In this document: positions 33,929-43,744 of the stretch, one piece after another
Layout of the letters: each line of letters opens with the position of its first letter
How positions within the stretch are numbered: position 1 is the first letter of the stretch
Source of the DNA: Myxococcota bacterium
GTDB taxonomy: Bacteria > Myxococcota_A > UBA9160 > SMWR01
Assembly: GCA_039030075.1 (NCBI GenBank)
Contig: JBCCEW010000004.1
Coordinates: 267,713-331,712 of the forward strand
Length of the DNA stretch: 64,000 nucleotides
Direction of reading: 5' to 3'
The notes under the pieces: generated by a model
Told to the model about the DNA's origin: nothing
Databases searched by the model: none
What the model saw: the letters and a program-made list of their open reading frames with translations, nothing else
Position numbers and translations under genes: made by a program

Positions 33929-35040
33929 GCGCGTCGCGCGCCGAGCTCGACGCCGCCGTGATCGCGTGGGCGCGTGAGCCCGACTGGCGCGATGACGAAG
34001 CGCGCTTCGATTCGCTCGCACGCGCGCTCTTCGCCCACCAGTTCGCGCACTGCGCGCCCTATCGACGGTTCTGCGAAGGCCGCGATGTCGATCCGGACCG
34101 GCTGACGGATTGGCGCCTGATCCCGCCGGTCCCGACGGGCGCGTTCAAGGAAGTGGCCCTGCGCGCGTTTCCCGAGGCCGGGACCCAGCACGTCTTCCGG
34201 ACCAGCGGCACCTCGACCGACGCACGCGGTGCACTCCACCTCGACACCCTGGCCGTCTACGAGGCGTCCCTCGAAGCGTCTTTCCGCCGCCACCTGCTGC
34301 CCGACGTCGCACCGGGCGATCGCATCGAGATGCACGCCCTCGCCCCGGCGACCCACGAAGCGCCGGACTCTTCGCTCTCGCATATGTTCGACACGATGCT
34401 GGCGCGGGCCGGCGCTCCGGAAAGCAGCCACTGGGTGGTGGACGGTGAGCTCGACATTGCGCACGCGCGACGCACCCTCGGACGGCTGGCGGCCTCGGAG
34501 CGACCGGTGCTGCTCGGCGGCACGGCCTTCGCGTTCGTGCATCTGCTCGAAGCGCTCGACGCCATCGACGAGCGCTTCCCGCTGCCCGCCGGGACCCGCG
34601 TGATGGAGACCGGCGGCTTCAAAGGGCGCAGCCGCAGCGTCACCCGCGACGACCTCCACGCCTGGATCGAGCGGCGACTCGGTGTCCCGCCGTCGCGCAT
34701 CGTCAACCAGTACGGAATGACCGAGCTCGGCAGTCAGTTCTACGACGCCGTGCTGCGCGACCCGACCGCGCCGCGTCGCAAGACCCTGCCTCCATGGACA
34801 CGCGTGCGCTGTATCGAACCGGGACGCGACAGCCACCGGGCGAACGACGTGGCACTGGGCGAAGTCGGCCGTCTCGTCGTCTACGACCTCGCGAACACAG
34901 GAAGCGTGCTCGCCGTAGAGACCGCCGACCTCGGCCGCTGGCACGACGGCGGCTTCGAAGTGCTCGGGCGCGAACCCGGCGCCGAAGAGCGCGGTTGCTC
35001 GATCGCGCTCGATGCGATGCTCGGCGAAGCGCGAGCGTGA
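33925..35040 (+). CDS. luxE: LuxE-family acyl-protein synthetase (fatty acid activation)
   Basis: The protein has 371 residues, the normal length for LuxE. LuxE adenylates a fatty acid and passes it to LuxC as a thioester. Visible motifs are HVFRTSGTSTDARGALH (phosphate-binding loop), VMETGGFKGRSRSV, and the adenylation segment NQYGMTELGSQFYD. A later acidic stretch reads VETADLGRW. The GTG start overlaps the aminotransferase stop by 3 nt (GTGA). LuxE has a narrower acyl range than generic acyl-CoA ligases. No luciferase gene is present. Confidence 0.88.
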   Translation: MSASRAELDAAVIAWAREPDWRDDEARFDSLARALFAHQFAHCAPYRRFCEGRDVDPDRLTDWRLIPPVPTGAFKEVALRAFPEAGTQHVFRTSGTSTDARGALHLDTLAVYEASLEASFRRHLLPDVAPGDRIEMHALAPATHEAPDSSLSHMFDTMLARAGAPESSHWVVDGELDIAHARRTLGRLAASERPVLLGGTAFAFVHLLEALDAIDERFPLPAGTRVMETGGFKGRSRSVTRDDLHAWIERRLGVPPSRIVNQYGMTELGSQFYDAVLRDPTAPRRKTLPPWTRVRCIEPGRDSHRANDVALGEVGRLVVYDLANTGSVLAVETADLGRWHDGGFEVLGREPGAEERGCSIALDAMLGEARA

Positions 35041-36260
35041 ACGCGGACGCCCTGCGCCGAGAGATCGCGGCGCTCGACGCGGCAGCGACGGCCTTGCGCG
35101 CGCGCCCGGCGGAGCGTGTCGTCGCCGCGCTCGGCGCGACCCTCGAGCGCTTCCGCGACGCCAACGCTCCGGAGCGACAGCGGCTGGAAGCCGCGCTGCC
35201 CCGCGCCGTCGGTTTCTCGGCCCCGGTGGTCCAGGCCGGGCTCGAACGCGCGCTCGCCCCCTGGACCGCCGACGCGTTCGCCGCGCTCGCCGAACGCGAG
35301 CTGCATTGCGATGGCGTCTGGGCGAAGGGGGCCGCGTCCACCGCGGTGATCCTCGCCGGAAGCCTTCCCATGCCGAGCCTGCTCGGGATGCTCGCGCCGC
35401 TCGCGGCGCGATCGCCGACGCGGGTGAAGCCGGCCTCGCGGGATCCACTCACACCGACACTCGTCGCCGAAGCGCTGGCCGCCGTCGACCCGGACCTCGC
35501 CCGCGCCCTGCGCGTGACACCCGCGGCGAGCGACGACGAGGACGCCATGGGCGTGCTGCTCGAGGCCGCTTGCGTCGTCGCAACGGGCTCCGACGCGACC
35601 GTCGACGCGATCGCGGCGCGCATCGCTCCGAGCCAGCGGCTCCTGCGCCACGGTCACAAGCTGTCGCTCGCCTGGCTCGGTCCCGAAGCCACGGGTGCAG
35701 AACTGGCACGCGCCGCGGCCGGCCTCGCCGTCGACGTCTGCTTGTGGGACCAGCTCGGCTGCTTGTCTCCATTGGCGATCTTCGTGGCGGGAGACACGGA
35801 TGCGTGTCAAGCGGTCGGTGCAGCGCTCGGAGAGGCCCTCGACCACCAGAGCGCCGCTTGGCCGCGGGGCGCGGTGCCCGCCGACGCCCAGGCGGCCCAG
35901 GCCCACGAGCGGGCGAACGCCGAGCTACGAGCTGCAGCGGAGGGTCGCGTCGCCCTGTTCCGCGGCGATCCCCATCCCTGGACCGTCGTCTGCGAGGCCG
36001 ACCTCGGCGTGCGGCCGGCTCCGCTCTACCGCTTCGTGCGCGTCCATCCGTTGGGGGACACGCCGGTCGAGACCGCCCTGGCCCCCTACGCCCGACACCT
36101 CGCCGGAGTCGCGCTCGCGGGCCACGCCGACCCGGACACCGCCGAGGCGCGGATGCGCGCGCTGGGCGCGAGCTGGGTCTGCGCGCCGGGCCAACTTCAA
36201 GCGCCGCCCCTAGAGTGGCCTCGTGGCGGGATGCCCGTCCTCGGTTCCCTGGTCCCCTGA
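35037..36260 (+). CDS. luxC: LuxC-family acyl reductase (fatty aldehyde formation)
   Basis: The protein has 407 residues, shorter than bioluminescence LuxC (about 480). LuxC reduces the enzyme-bound acyl thioester to an aldehyde with NADPH. The active-site cysteine lies in WDQLGCLSPLAIFV, at about residue 240. KGAASTAVILAGSLPMPSLL and RHGHKLSLAWLG are aldehyde-dehydrogenase-like stretches. The C-terminus is truncated relative to classical LuxC but keeps VHPLGDTPVE. The start is a GTG overlapping the luxE stop (GTGA). The product aldehyde may feed the cotranscribed aminotransferase. Confidence 0.85.
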   Translation: MNADALRREIAALDAAATALRARPAERVVAALGATLERFRDANAPERQRLEAALPRAVGFSAPVVQAGLERALAPWTADAFAALAERELHCDGVWAKGAASTAVILAGSLPMPSLLGMLAPLAARSPTRVKPASRDPLTPTLVAEALAAVDPDLARALRVTPAASDDEDAMGVLLEAACVVATGSDATVDAIAARIAPSQRLLRHGHKLSLAWLGPEATGAELARAAAGLAVDVCLWDQLGCLSPLAIFVAGDTDACQAVGAALGEALDHQSAAWPRGAVPADAQAAQAHERANAELRAAAEGRVALFRGDPHPWTVVCEADLGVRPAPLYRFVRVHPLGDTPVETALAPYARHLAGVALAGHADPDTAEARMRALGASWVCAPGQLQAPPLEWPRGGMPVLGSLVP

Positions 36261-36343
36261 ATCGGCCTGAGCGCCTACCGCACGGCGCGCCGCGAGAGGC
36301 CGAGATCCGAGAATTCCCCCCGGGGAACACTGTTGAGTGATCC

Positions 36344-36384
36344 CGGACTGTTTCAGTCCGATATTTACAGGACCAAGACGGTCC
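36344..36384 (+). promoter_or_regulatory. Candidate Rrf2/SufR operator upstream of the suf operon
   Basis: A perfect 7-3-7 palindrome (CGGACTG TTT CAGTCCG, 36344-36360) is followed by a 5-5-5 inverted repeat (GGACC AAGAC GGTCC, 36370-36384). Both lie in an A+T-rich stretch 35-75 nt before the Rrf2 gene. Control by the adjacent Fe-S-sensing regulator is the natural inference. Confidence 0.55.
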
Positions 36385-36418
36385 CCTATGGTTGCGCCGC
36401 CCAAGGAGTGCCCACCGC

Positions 36419-36895
36419 ATGTTGCGCCTCGGCCGCCTCACCGACTACGGCATCGTTCTGATGGCGCATCTCGCGTCCGCCGGCGAAGGGCCGCGCAACG
36501 CCCGGGAGCTGGCCACCGAGACCCAGCTGCCGCTGCCGGCGGTGAGCAAGCTGCTGAAGACCTTGACCCGGGAGGGGCTGCTCACCTCGTCGCGCGGAGT
36601 GAAGGGCGGCTATCAGCTCGCGAAGCGGGCGAGCGAGATCCGCGTCACCCAGATGATTGAGGCGCTCGAAGGACCGATCGCGCTTACCGATTGCACCCTG
36701 CACGAAGGCGCCTGCGCGCAGGAAGCGCGCTGCCACGTCCGCTCTCCCTGGCAGCAGATCAACCGGGCGATCCACGACGCCCTTTCTTGTATTTCACTCG
36801 CCGACCTGGCGGGCAACCAGGGCGTGAGCGGCTTCACGCCGCTGGCGAACTTCGCGATCGGAGCCGACCGCGACGTCTCGCCTGGAAGCTCCTGA
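36419..36895 (+). CDS. Rrf2-family Fe-S regulator of the suf operon
   Basis: The protein has 158 residues. The winged helix-turn-helix (LTDYGIVLMAHLAS, TQLPLPAVSKLLKTLTREGLL, VKGGYQLAK) is typical of Rrf2. Three cysteines spaced C-x6-C-x5-C (DCTLHEGACAQEARC, about residues 88-101) would hold a [2Fe-2S] or [4Fe-4S] cluster, so the protein can sense Fe-S supply. It is first in the suf operon, behind AAGGAG. This matches the SUF-regulator subgroup rather than IscR of isc operons. Confidence 0.92.
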   Translation: MLRLGRLTDYGIVLMAHLASAGEGPRNARELATETQLPLPAVSKLLKTLTREGLLTSSRGVKGGYQLAKRASEIRVTQMIEALEGPIALTDCTLHEGACAQEARCHVRSPWQQINRAIHDALSCISLADLAGNQGVSGFTPLANFAIGADRDVSPGSS

Positions 36896-36955
36896 ACGCC
36901 CGCCTCCCTTTCTCGTCCCTAGAACCCTCTCCCCTCACAGAGCAGGTCTCGCCAC

Positions 36956-38415
36956 GTGTCCGAATCCGAAAACGCCACCCTCGAGCGACTCGCCAACCAG
37001 GAATACCAGTACGGCTTCGTCACGGACATCGAGTCCGAGTCGATTCCGCCGGGCCTGAACGAAGACGTCGTGCGCCTGATCTCGGCGAAGAAGGAAGAGC
37101 CCGAGTGGCTGCTCGAGTGGCGTCTCAAGGCGCTGCGTCGCTTCCTCGAGATGCTCGAGGAGAAGCACGAGCCGACCTGGGCCCAGGTCTCGTATCCGGA
37201 GATCGACTACCAGGACATCATCTACTACTCGGCCCCGAAGGCGAAGAAAGAGCTCGAGAGTCTCGACGAGGTCGACCCGGAGCTGCTCGCCACCTACGAG
37301 AAGCTCGGCATTTCTCTCTCGGAGCAGAAGCGCCTGTCGGGCGTGGCGGTCGATGCCGTGTTCGACAGCGTGTCGGTCGCGACCACCTTCAGGGGCGAGC
37401 TCGAGAAGCTCGGGATCATCTTCTGCTCCTTCTCAGAAGCGGTGAAGGAACACCCCGAGCTCATCCGGAAGTACCTGGGCAGCGTCGTGCCCTACTCGGA
37501 CAACTTCTTCGCCTGCCTGAACTCGGCGGTCTTCAGTGACGGCTCGTTCGCCTACATCCCGAAGGGCGTGCGTTGCCCGATGGAGCTGTCGACCTACTTC
37601 CGGATCAACTCGGCGGGCACCGGCCAGTTCGAGCGTACGCTGCTCGTCGCCGACGAGGAGGCCTACGTCTCCTACCTCGAGGGCTGCACCGCCCCGATGC
37701 GCGACGAGAACCAGCTGCACGCCGCTGTGGTCGAGCTCGTCGCCCTCGACGATGCCGAGATCAAGTACTCGACGGTGCAGAACTGGTACCCGGGCGACAA
37801 GGAAGGCAAGGGCGGCATCTACAACTTCGTCACGAAGCGCGGTGCGTGCCGCGGCAAGCGCTCGAAGATCTCCTGGACCCAGGTCGAGACCGGGTCGGCG
37901 ATCACCTGGAAGTACCCCTCGTGCATCCTGCAGGGGGACGACTCGGTGGGCGAGTTCTATTCGGTGGCGATGACCAACAACCGCCAGCAGGCCGACACCG
38001 GCACGAAGATGCTCCACATCGGCAAGAACACGAAGAGCACGATCATCTCGAAGGGCATCTCGGCGGGACGCGGTGAGCAGAGCTACCGCGGCCTGGTGCG
38101 GATCGGACCGAAGGCCACTGGCGCGCGGAACTACTCCCAGTGCGACTCGCTGCTGCTCGGCGACGAGTGCGGCGCCCACACCTTCCCCTATCTCGAGGTG
38201 AAGAACTCGGAGGCCACCGTCGAGCACGAGGCCACCACCAGCAAGATCGGTGAGGACCAGCTCTTCTACTGCATGCAGCGGGGCCTCTCGGAAGAAGACG
38301 CCGTCTCGATGATCGTGAACGGTTTCTGCAAGGAAGTCCTGCGCGAGCTCCCGATGGAGTTCGCCGTCGAAGCCCAGAATCTGCTGGGCGTGAGTCTCGA
38401 AGGAGCCGTGGGCTG

Positions 38416-38416
<1 letters not shown>
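36956..38416 (+). CDS. sufB: Fe-S cluster assembly scaffold protein SufB
   Basis: The protein has 486 residues. It forms the SufBC2D scaffold on which Fe-S clusters are built and transferred. Hallmarks are [21 protein letters not shown] at the start, [20 protein letters not shown], and the core cysteine region [18 protein letters not shown]. The C-terminus has [24 protein letters not shown] at 36956 begins translation. The 61-nt gap after the regulator contains no terminator. The stop overlaps sufC by 1 nt (TGATG). Confidence 0.97.
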
Positions 38417-39176
<760 letters not shown>

Positions 39177-39180
<4 letters not shown>

Positions 39181-40511
39181 GCAGCCGACTCGACGACGCC
39201 CGCGACCGCTTCGTCGCGGACCACGCACCCTTCGTCGCCGCCCGCGGCGACGAGCCCGCCTGGCTCGCCGCGAAACGGCGCGACGCCATCGACCAGTTCG
39301 CGGCCCAGGGGCTGCCCCACACGCGGCTGGAAGAGTGGCGCTACACGAACCTCGCGCCGCTGGCCGAGCGCGTGTTGCAGCCGGCGACCGCCGCTTCGGT
39401 GGATCGCGCCCAGCTGGAAGCGCTCGCGACCCCGCTCTTCGCCTGCAGCCTGTTCGTGTTCGGGAACGGCCACGCCCAGCCCGAGCTCTCGAGCCAGCCC
39501 GAGCTGCCGGGTGGCGCGCGCTGCGACCGCCTCGCCGGGCTCTTCGAGGACGGCGCGAGCCCTCTCGAAGCGCGCCTCGACCACTACGTGGATCCGAAGC
39601 TCCACCCCTTCGCCGCGCTGAACTCGGCCTACCTCGCCGACGGCGCCCTGGTACGCGTGCCGCGCAATCACCGGGTCGAGCAGCCGGTGCACCTGGTGTT
39701 CGCGAGCGGCCTGGGTGACCGACCTCAGGCCACCCACCCGCGCGTCGTGATCGTCGCCGAGGCGGGCAGCGAGCTGACCCTGGTGCAGGACCACGTCAGC
39801 GCCGGCCAGACCCCCGGGTTCACCAACGCCGTGACCGAAGTCCACGTCGGCGCGGGCGCACGCGTGCGCGTGGTGCTGTTGCAGCGCGAGCACGACGACC
39901 AGATCCACGTCTCGAACCTCCAGGTACGCCAGGAACGCGACAGCCAGTTCTCGGCCCACACGCTCACTCTCGGAGGCCGGCTCGTCCGCAACGACGCCGG
40001 CATCGTGCTCGCCGACCGCGGGGCCGACTGCCAGCTCGACGGCCTCTTCGTCGGCGGTGGCGACGCCGTGATCGACAACCACACCGAAGTCGACCACGCG
40101 GTGCCCCACTGCACCAGCCGCGAGCTCTACAAGGGCGTCCTGGGCGGGAGCGCGCGCGGCGTCTTCCGCGGTCGCGTGATCGTGCGACCCGACGCCCAGA
40201 AGACCGCCGCCGAACAGTCGAACCCGAACCTGCTGCTCGGCGGCAAGGCCGAGGTGAACACGAAGCCTCAGCTCGAGATCTACGCCGACGACGTGAAGTG
40301 CAGCCACGGCTCGACCATCGGCCGCATCGACGAGAATGCGCTCTTCTACCTCCGCTCGCGCGCGATCGGCGAGGAGCGGGCCCGCGATCTGCTCACCCGC
40401 GCCTTCGCGCTGGAAGTGCTCGAACGCCTGCCCGGCCAGGCCCTGCAGGAAGGTCTCGACGACACGGTTCTCGACAGTCTGCGACGCGCCCGCCGCGAGG
40501 TGCCCGCATGA
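39177..40511 (+). CDS. sufD: Fe-S cluster assembly protein SufD
   Basis: The protein has 444 residues and is the SufB paralogue that completes the SufBC2D complex. The N-terminal region (LPHTRLEEWRYTNLAPLAE) and the beta-helix core with QLDGLFVGGGDAVIDNHTEVDH are typical. So are ARGVFRGRVIVRPDAQKTAAEQ and the conserved histidine in ADDVKCSHGSTIG. The start overlaps sufC (ATGA) and the stop overlaps sufS (ATGA). Confidence 0.96.
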
Positions 40512-41728
40512 GCTTCGATGTCGCCGCAGTCCGGCGCGACTTCCCGATCCTCTCGCGCGAAGTGCGCGGCAAGCCGCTGGTGTTCCTGGACAGCGCGGCC
40601 AGCGCCCAGAAGCCGAAGGTGGTGGTCGACGCGATGAGCGACCTCTACCTGGCGCACTACGCCAACGTGCACCGCGGCGTCTACCAGCTTTCGGCCGAGG
40701 CCACCGACATGCTCGAGGCCGCGCGCGACAAGGTGGCGGCCTTCCTCGGCGCCAAGGATCGCCGCGAGATCATCTTCGTGCGCAACGCGACCGAAGCGCT
40801 GAACCTCGTCGCCTACAGCTACGCGCGCCACCACGTGGGTCCGGGCGACGAGATCCTGGTGACCCACATGGAGCACCACGCGAACTTCGTACCGTGGCAG
40901 GTGCTCTGCGAAGAGAAGGGAGCCACGCTGCGCGTGGCCCCGATCGACGACCGGGGCGTCCTGATCCTCGACGAGTTCGAGAAGCTGCTCTCGCCGCGCA
41001 CGAAGCTCGCCGCCGTCGCCCACGTCTCGAACGTGCTCGGCACGATCAACCCGATGCGCCCGATCGCAGCGCGCTGCCGCGCCGCCGGCGTCCCGCTGGT
41101 CGTCGACGGCGCCCAGGCGGTCCCGCACCAGAAGGTCAACGTCCAGGAGCTCGACTGCGACTTCTACACCTTCTCGGGCCACAAGCTCTTCGGCCCCTCG
41201 GGCGTGGGCGTCTTGTGGGGACGCGCGGAGCTGCTGGAGGCCATGCCCCCGTTCATGACCGGCGGCTCGATGATCGCCTCGGTGACCCTCGAGAAGACCA
41301 CCTTCGCCGACATTCCCCAGCGCTTCGAAGCGGGCACGCCCGACATTGGCTGCATCGTCGGCCTCGGCGCCGCGATCGACTACGTCGAGGGCCTCGGCCT
41401 CGACGCCGTCGCCCAGTACGAGCACGAACTCCTCGCCTACGCCGAAGAGCGTCTCGCCGAGGTGCCCGGTCTGCGCATCATCGGCACCGCGCCCCAGAAG
41501 GCCGCCGTACTGTCGCTGGTGATGGACGACGTCCACCCCCACGACCTGGGCACGATCCTCGACACCGAGGGCATCGCCGTCCGCACCGGCCACCACTGCG
41601 CCCAGCCGCTGATGGAACGCTTCGACGTCCCGGCGACGGCCCGGGCGTCGCTCGCGCTCTACAACGACAAGAGCGACGTCGACGCCCTGGTCGCCGGACT
41701 GCTTCATGCCCGCGAGGTCTTCGCCTGA
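40508..41728 (+). CDS. sufS: Cysteine desulfurase SufS
   Basis: This 406-residue group II cysteine desulfurase removes sulfur from cysteine as a persulfide. PLP binds the lysine in FSGHKLFGPSG, and the catalytic cysteine sits in VRTGHHCAQPL. The short loop around the cysteine is the mark of group II enzymes, which need SufE or SufU as partner; SufU follows with a 1-nt overlap (TGATG). Confidence 0.97.
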   Translation: MSFDVAAVRRDFPILSREVRGKPLVFLDSAASAQKPKVVVDAMSDLYLAHYANVHRGVYQLSAEATDMLEAARDKVAAFLGAKDRREIIFVRNATEALNLVAYSYARHHVGPGDEILVTHMEHHANFVPWQVLCEEKGATLRVAPIDDRGVLILDEFEKLLSPRTKLAAVAHVSNVLGTINPMRPIAARCRAAGVPLVVDGAQAVPHQKVNVQELDCDFYTFSGHKLFGPSGVGVLWGRAELLEAMPPFMTGGSMIASVTLEKTTFADIPQRFEAGTPDIGCIVGLGAAIDYVEGLGLDAVAQYEHELLAYAEERLAEVPGLRIIGTAPQKAAVLSLVMDDVHPHDLGTILDTEGIAVRTGHHCAQPLMERFDVPATARASLALYNDKSDVDALVAGLLHAREVFA

Positions 41729-42180
41729 TGTCCGACGAGCTCCGTGAGCTCTACCAGTCCGTGATCCTCGACCACAACAAGCGGCCGCGGAACTTCGGCG
41801 CGCCGGAAGACGCGAATCGCCACGCCGAGGGTCACAACCCGCTGTGCGGCGATCAGCTGACCATCCACGTGACCCTCGCGGACGGCGTGGTGCAGGACGT
41901 CGGCTTCGAAGGCCAGGGCTGCGCGATCTCGAAGGCCTCGGCCTCGCTGATGACCGAGGCGGTGAAAGGCATGCCCGCAGACGAAGCGGAGCAGCTCTTC
42001 ACGGCGTTTCACGACCTCGTCACCTCCGACCCGCGCAGCGAGCCGGAAGACGAGGGGCTCGGCAAGCTCGCCGTCTTCGGCGGCGTGCGCGAGTTCCCGA
42101 TGCGCGTGAAGTGCGCGACCCTCTGCTGGCACACCCTGCGCTCGGCGCTCTCCGACGGCGACGTCGTCACTACCGAATAG
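41728..42180 (+). CDS. sufU: SufU zinc-dependent sulfur-transfer protein
   Basis: The protein has 150 residues and accepts the persulfide sulfur from SufS. Three conserved cysteines are visible: PLCGD, GQGCAISKAS and KCATLCW, and these bind zinc in SufU. The insert that separates SufU from IscU scaffolds is present (SDPRSEPEDEGLGKL). It takes the place of SufE in this operon. No SufA is encoded here. Confidence 0.95.
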   Translation: MSDELRELYQSVILDHNKRPRNFGAPEDANRHAEGHNPLCGDQLTIHVTLADGVVQDVGFEGQGCAISKASASLMTEAVKGMPADEAEQLFTAFHDLVTSDPRSEPEDEGLGKLAVFGGVREFPMRVKCATLCWHTLRSALSDGDVVTTE

Positions 42181-42241
42181 TCGCTCCAGCTCCGTCGGAA
42201 CACTCCGGCGGGGATTCTGGAGTCCCGCGAACGAGGACTGC

Positions 42242-42613
42242 ATGGAACCCGAGGCGAACGAACCCGCCGGTCTCGACCACGACACGATCGTCGAAGCGCC
42301 GGACGCTCTGAAGACTGTCGGCGACGAGATCATCCAGCAGCTGAAGACGGTCTACGACCCGGAGATCCCGGTCGACATCTTCGAGCTCGGCCTGATCTAC
42401 AAGGTCAAGCTCGACGACGCCGGCGGTGCGGCGATCAAGATGACCCTGACGTCGCCGATGTGTCCGGCCGCCGAGGAGCTGCCGCCGGAGGTCGAGACGA
42501 AGGCGCGCAACGTCGAAGGCGTGACATCGGTCGTGCTCGATCTCGTCTGGGACCCGCCGTGGAATCCGCAGATGATGTCCGAAGCGGCGAAACTCGAGCT
42601 CGGCATGCTCTGA
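42242..42613 (+). CDS. sufT: SufT-type MIP18-family Fe-S maturation protein
   Basis: This 123-residue DUF59/MIP18 protein has the conserved segments VYDPEIPVDIFELGLIYKV and TLTSPMCPAAEELPPEV. The cysteine in SPMCPAA is the family's conserved one. SufT helps mature Fe-S proteins late in the pathway. The ATG follows CGAACGAGGACTGC, 61 nt past sufU. It is the last suf-related gene before an MFS gene that follows after 3 nt. Confidence 0.9.
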   Translation: MEPEANEPAGLDHDTIVEAPDALKTVGDEIIQQLKTVYDPEIPVDIFELGLIYKVKLDDAGGAAIKMTLTSPMCPAAEELPPEVETKARNVEGVTSVVLDLVWDPPWNPQMMSEAAKLELGML

Positions 42614-42616
42614 GCG

Positions 42617-43744
42617 GTGTTCCCGCTCTGCTTCTTCGCATTCTTCGTCTTCGGCACGGTGCTCGTGCTGGTCGGGGCGAACCAGGCGAGCCTCGAGGCC
42701 GCACTCGCCCTCGACCTCGCCGAGAGCGGCCTGTTGGCGTCGGCGCTGGCGCTCGGACTCGGCGTGGGCGTGGTGGCCGCGGGTCCGATCTTCGACCGCT
42801 ACCCGCGTCGGCCGCTCTTCGTCGGGGCCGCGCTGTTGGCCGCGGTGGCCCTGCTCGGGGTCGACGAGGGCATGTCCTACGGACGCTGGCTGGCGCATCT
42901 GGTCGCGCTGGGCGTCGGTATCGGGCTCTACGACACGCTGATCAGCGCGGTGGCAGTCCAACACTACGGCGCGCAGGCCGGGCGTCCCATGCTGATCTTG
43001 CACGGAGCGGCCACGCTCGGCGCCGTCGTCGCACCGCCGGTCGTGGCGTGGATCAGCGCCCAGGCCGATTTCACCCAGAGCTTCGCGGCGGTCGGCTGGG
43101 CCCACGTCGCGGTCGCGGCCTGGGCGGCCTGCGTCCCGCTGCCCGCACCGCCGCCGAGAACCCCCGACGACGAGACCGCTGCGTCGGATCCGCCGGGTTG
43201 GCATCGCTGGGCGCCGCTGGTTCCGCTGGCGCTGGTCGCCTTCGCCTACGTCGGCGTCGAGGCCGCGCTCACGATCTTCACCGTGCCCTACGCGCTCTTC
43301 CTCGGACTCGCCGAACGCGACGGGCAGCTCGGGATCAGCGGGCTCTGGCTCGGTCTCCTTGCCGGTCGGTTCGGGATGCTGGCGCTGCGCAATGCACTCG
43401 ACCCGCGCGTGCTCTTCTTCGCGGGTGCCGGTTCCGCGCTGCTCTGGGCCGCCGCGACCTCGCTCGAGTGGACGGCCCTGTCGGGAGTGCTCTTCGGTGT
43501 GGGCGCGGCCCTCGGTAGCGTGTACCCGGTGATGATCGGTCTCGCGGGTCAACGGTATCCGGATGCGCGCGGCATGGCGGCCGGCTTGGCCGCCGGGGCG
43601 GGTGCGCTCGGGGGCTTCGCGATTCCGTGGGTCTCGGGCGCCCTCGCCGACCGCTTCGGCATCGTGCTGGGCTTCGGGAGCCTGGCACTATGGTGCGCGG
43701 TGGTCGCGGCGGCGGCCCTGTGGGCCCGGCGGAACGCGCGGTGA
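42617..43744 (+). CDS. Major facilitator superfamily transporter
   Basis: The protein has 375 residues and about 11-12 membrane helices with the MFS halves. The A-motif-like loop after TM2 reads GPIFDRYPRRPLF, and the second half has GLLAGRFGM. The charged cytoplasmic loop between halves (PPPRTPDDETAASD) is short. The GTG start lies 3 nt after sufT, so read-through from suf is likely. The stop overlaps the hydrolase gene (GTGA). Substrate unknown. It does not look like an iron or sulfur transporter of known type. Confidence 0.85.
   Translation: MFPLCFFAFFVFGTVLVLVGANQASLEAALALDLAESGLLASALALGLGVGVVAAGPIFDRYPRRPLFVGAALLAAVALLGVDEGMSYGRWLAHLVALGVGIGLYDTLISAVAVQHYGAQAGRPMLILHGAATLGAVVAPPVVAWISAQADFTQSFAAVGWAHVAVAAWAACVPLPAPPPRTPDDETAASDPPGWHRWAPLVPLALVAFAYVGVEAALTIFTVPYALFLGLAERDGQLGISGLWLGLLAGRFGMLALRNALDPRVLFFAGAGSALLWAAATSLEWTALSGVLFGVGAALGSVYPVMIGLAGQRYPDARGMAAGLAAGAGALGGFAIPWVSGALADRFGIVLGFGSLALWCAVVAAAALWARRNAR

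Noticed and set aside
32651..36260. A bioluminescence (lux) operon
   Set aside because: LuxC and LuxE are present but luxA, luxB and luxD are absent, and an aminotransferase occupies the operon.
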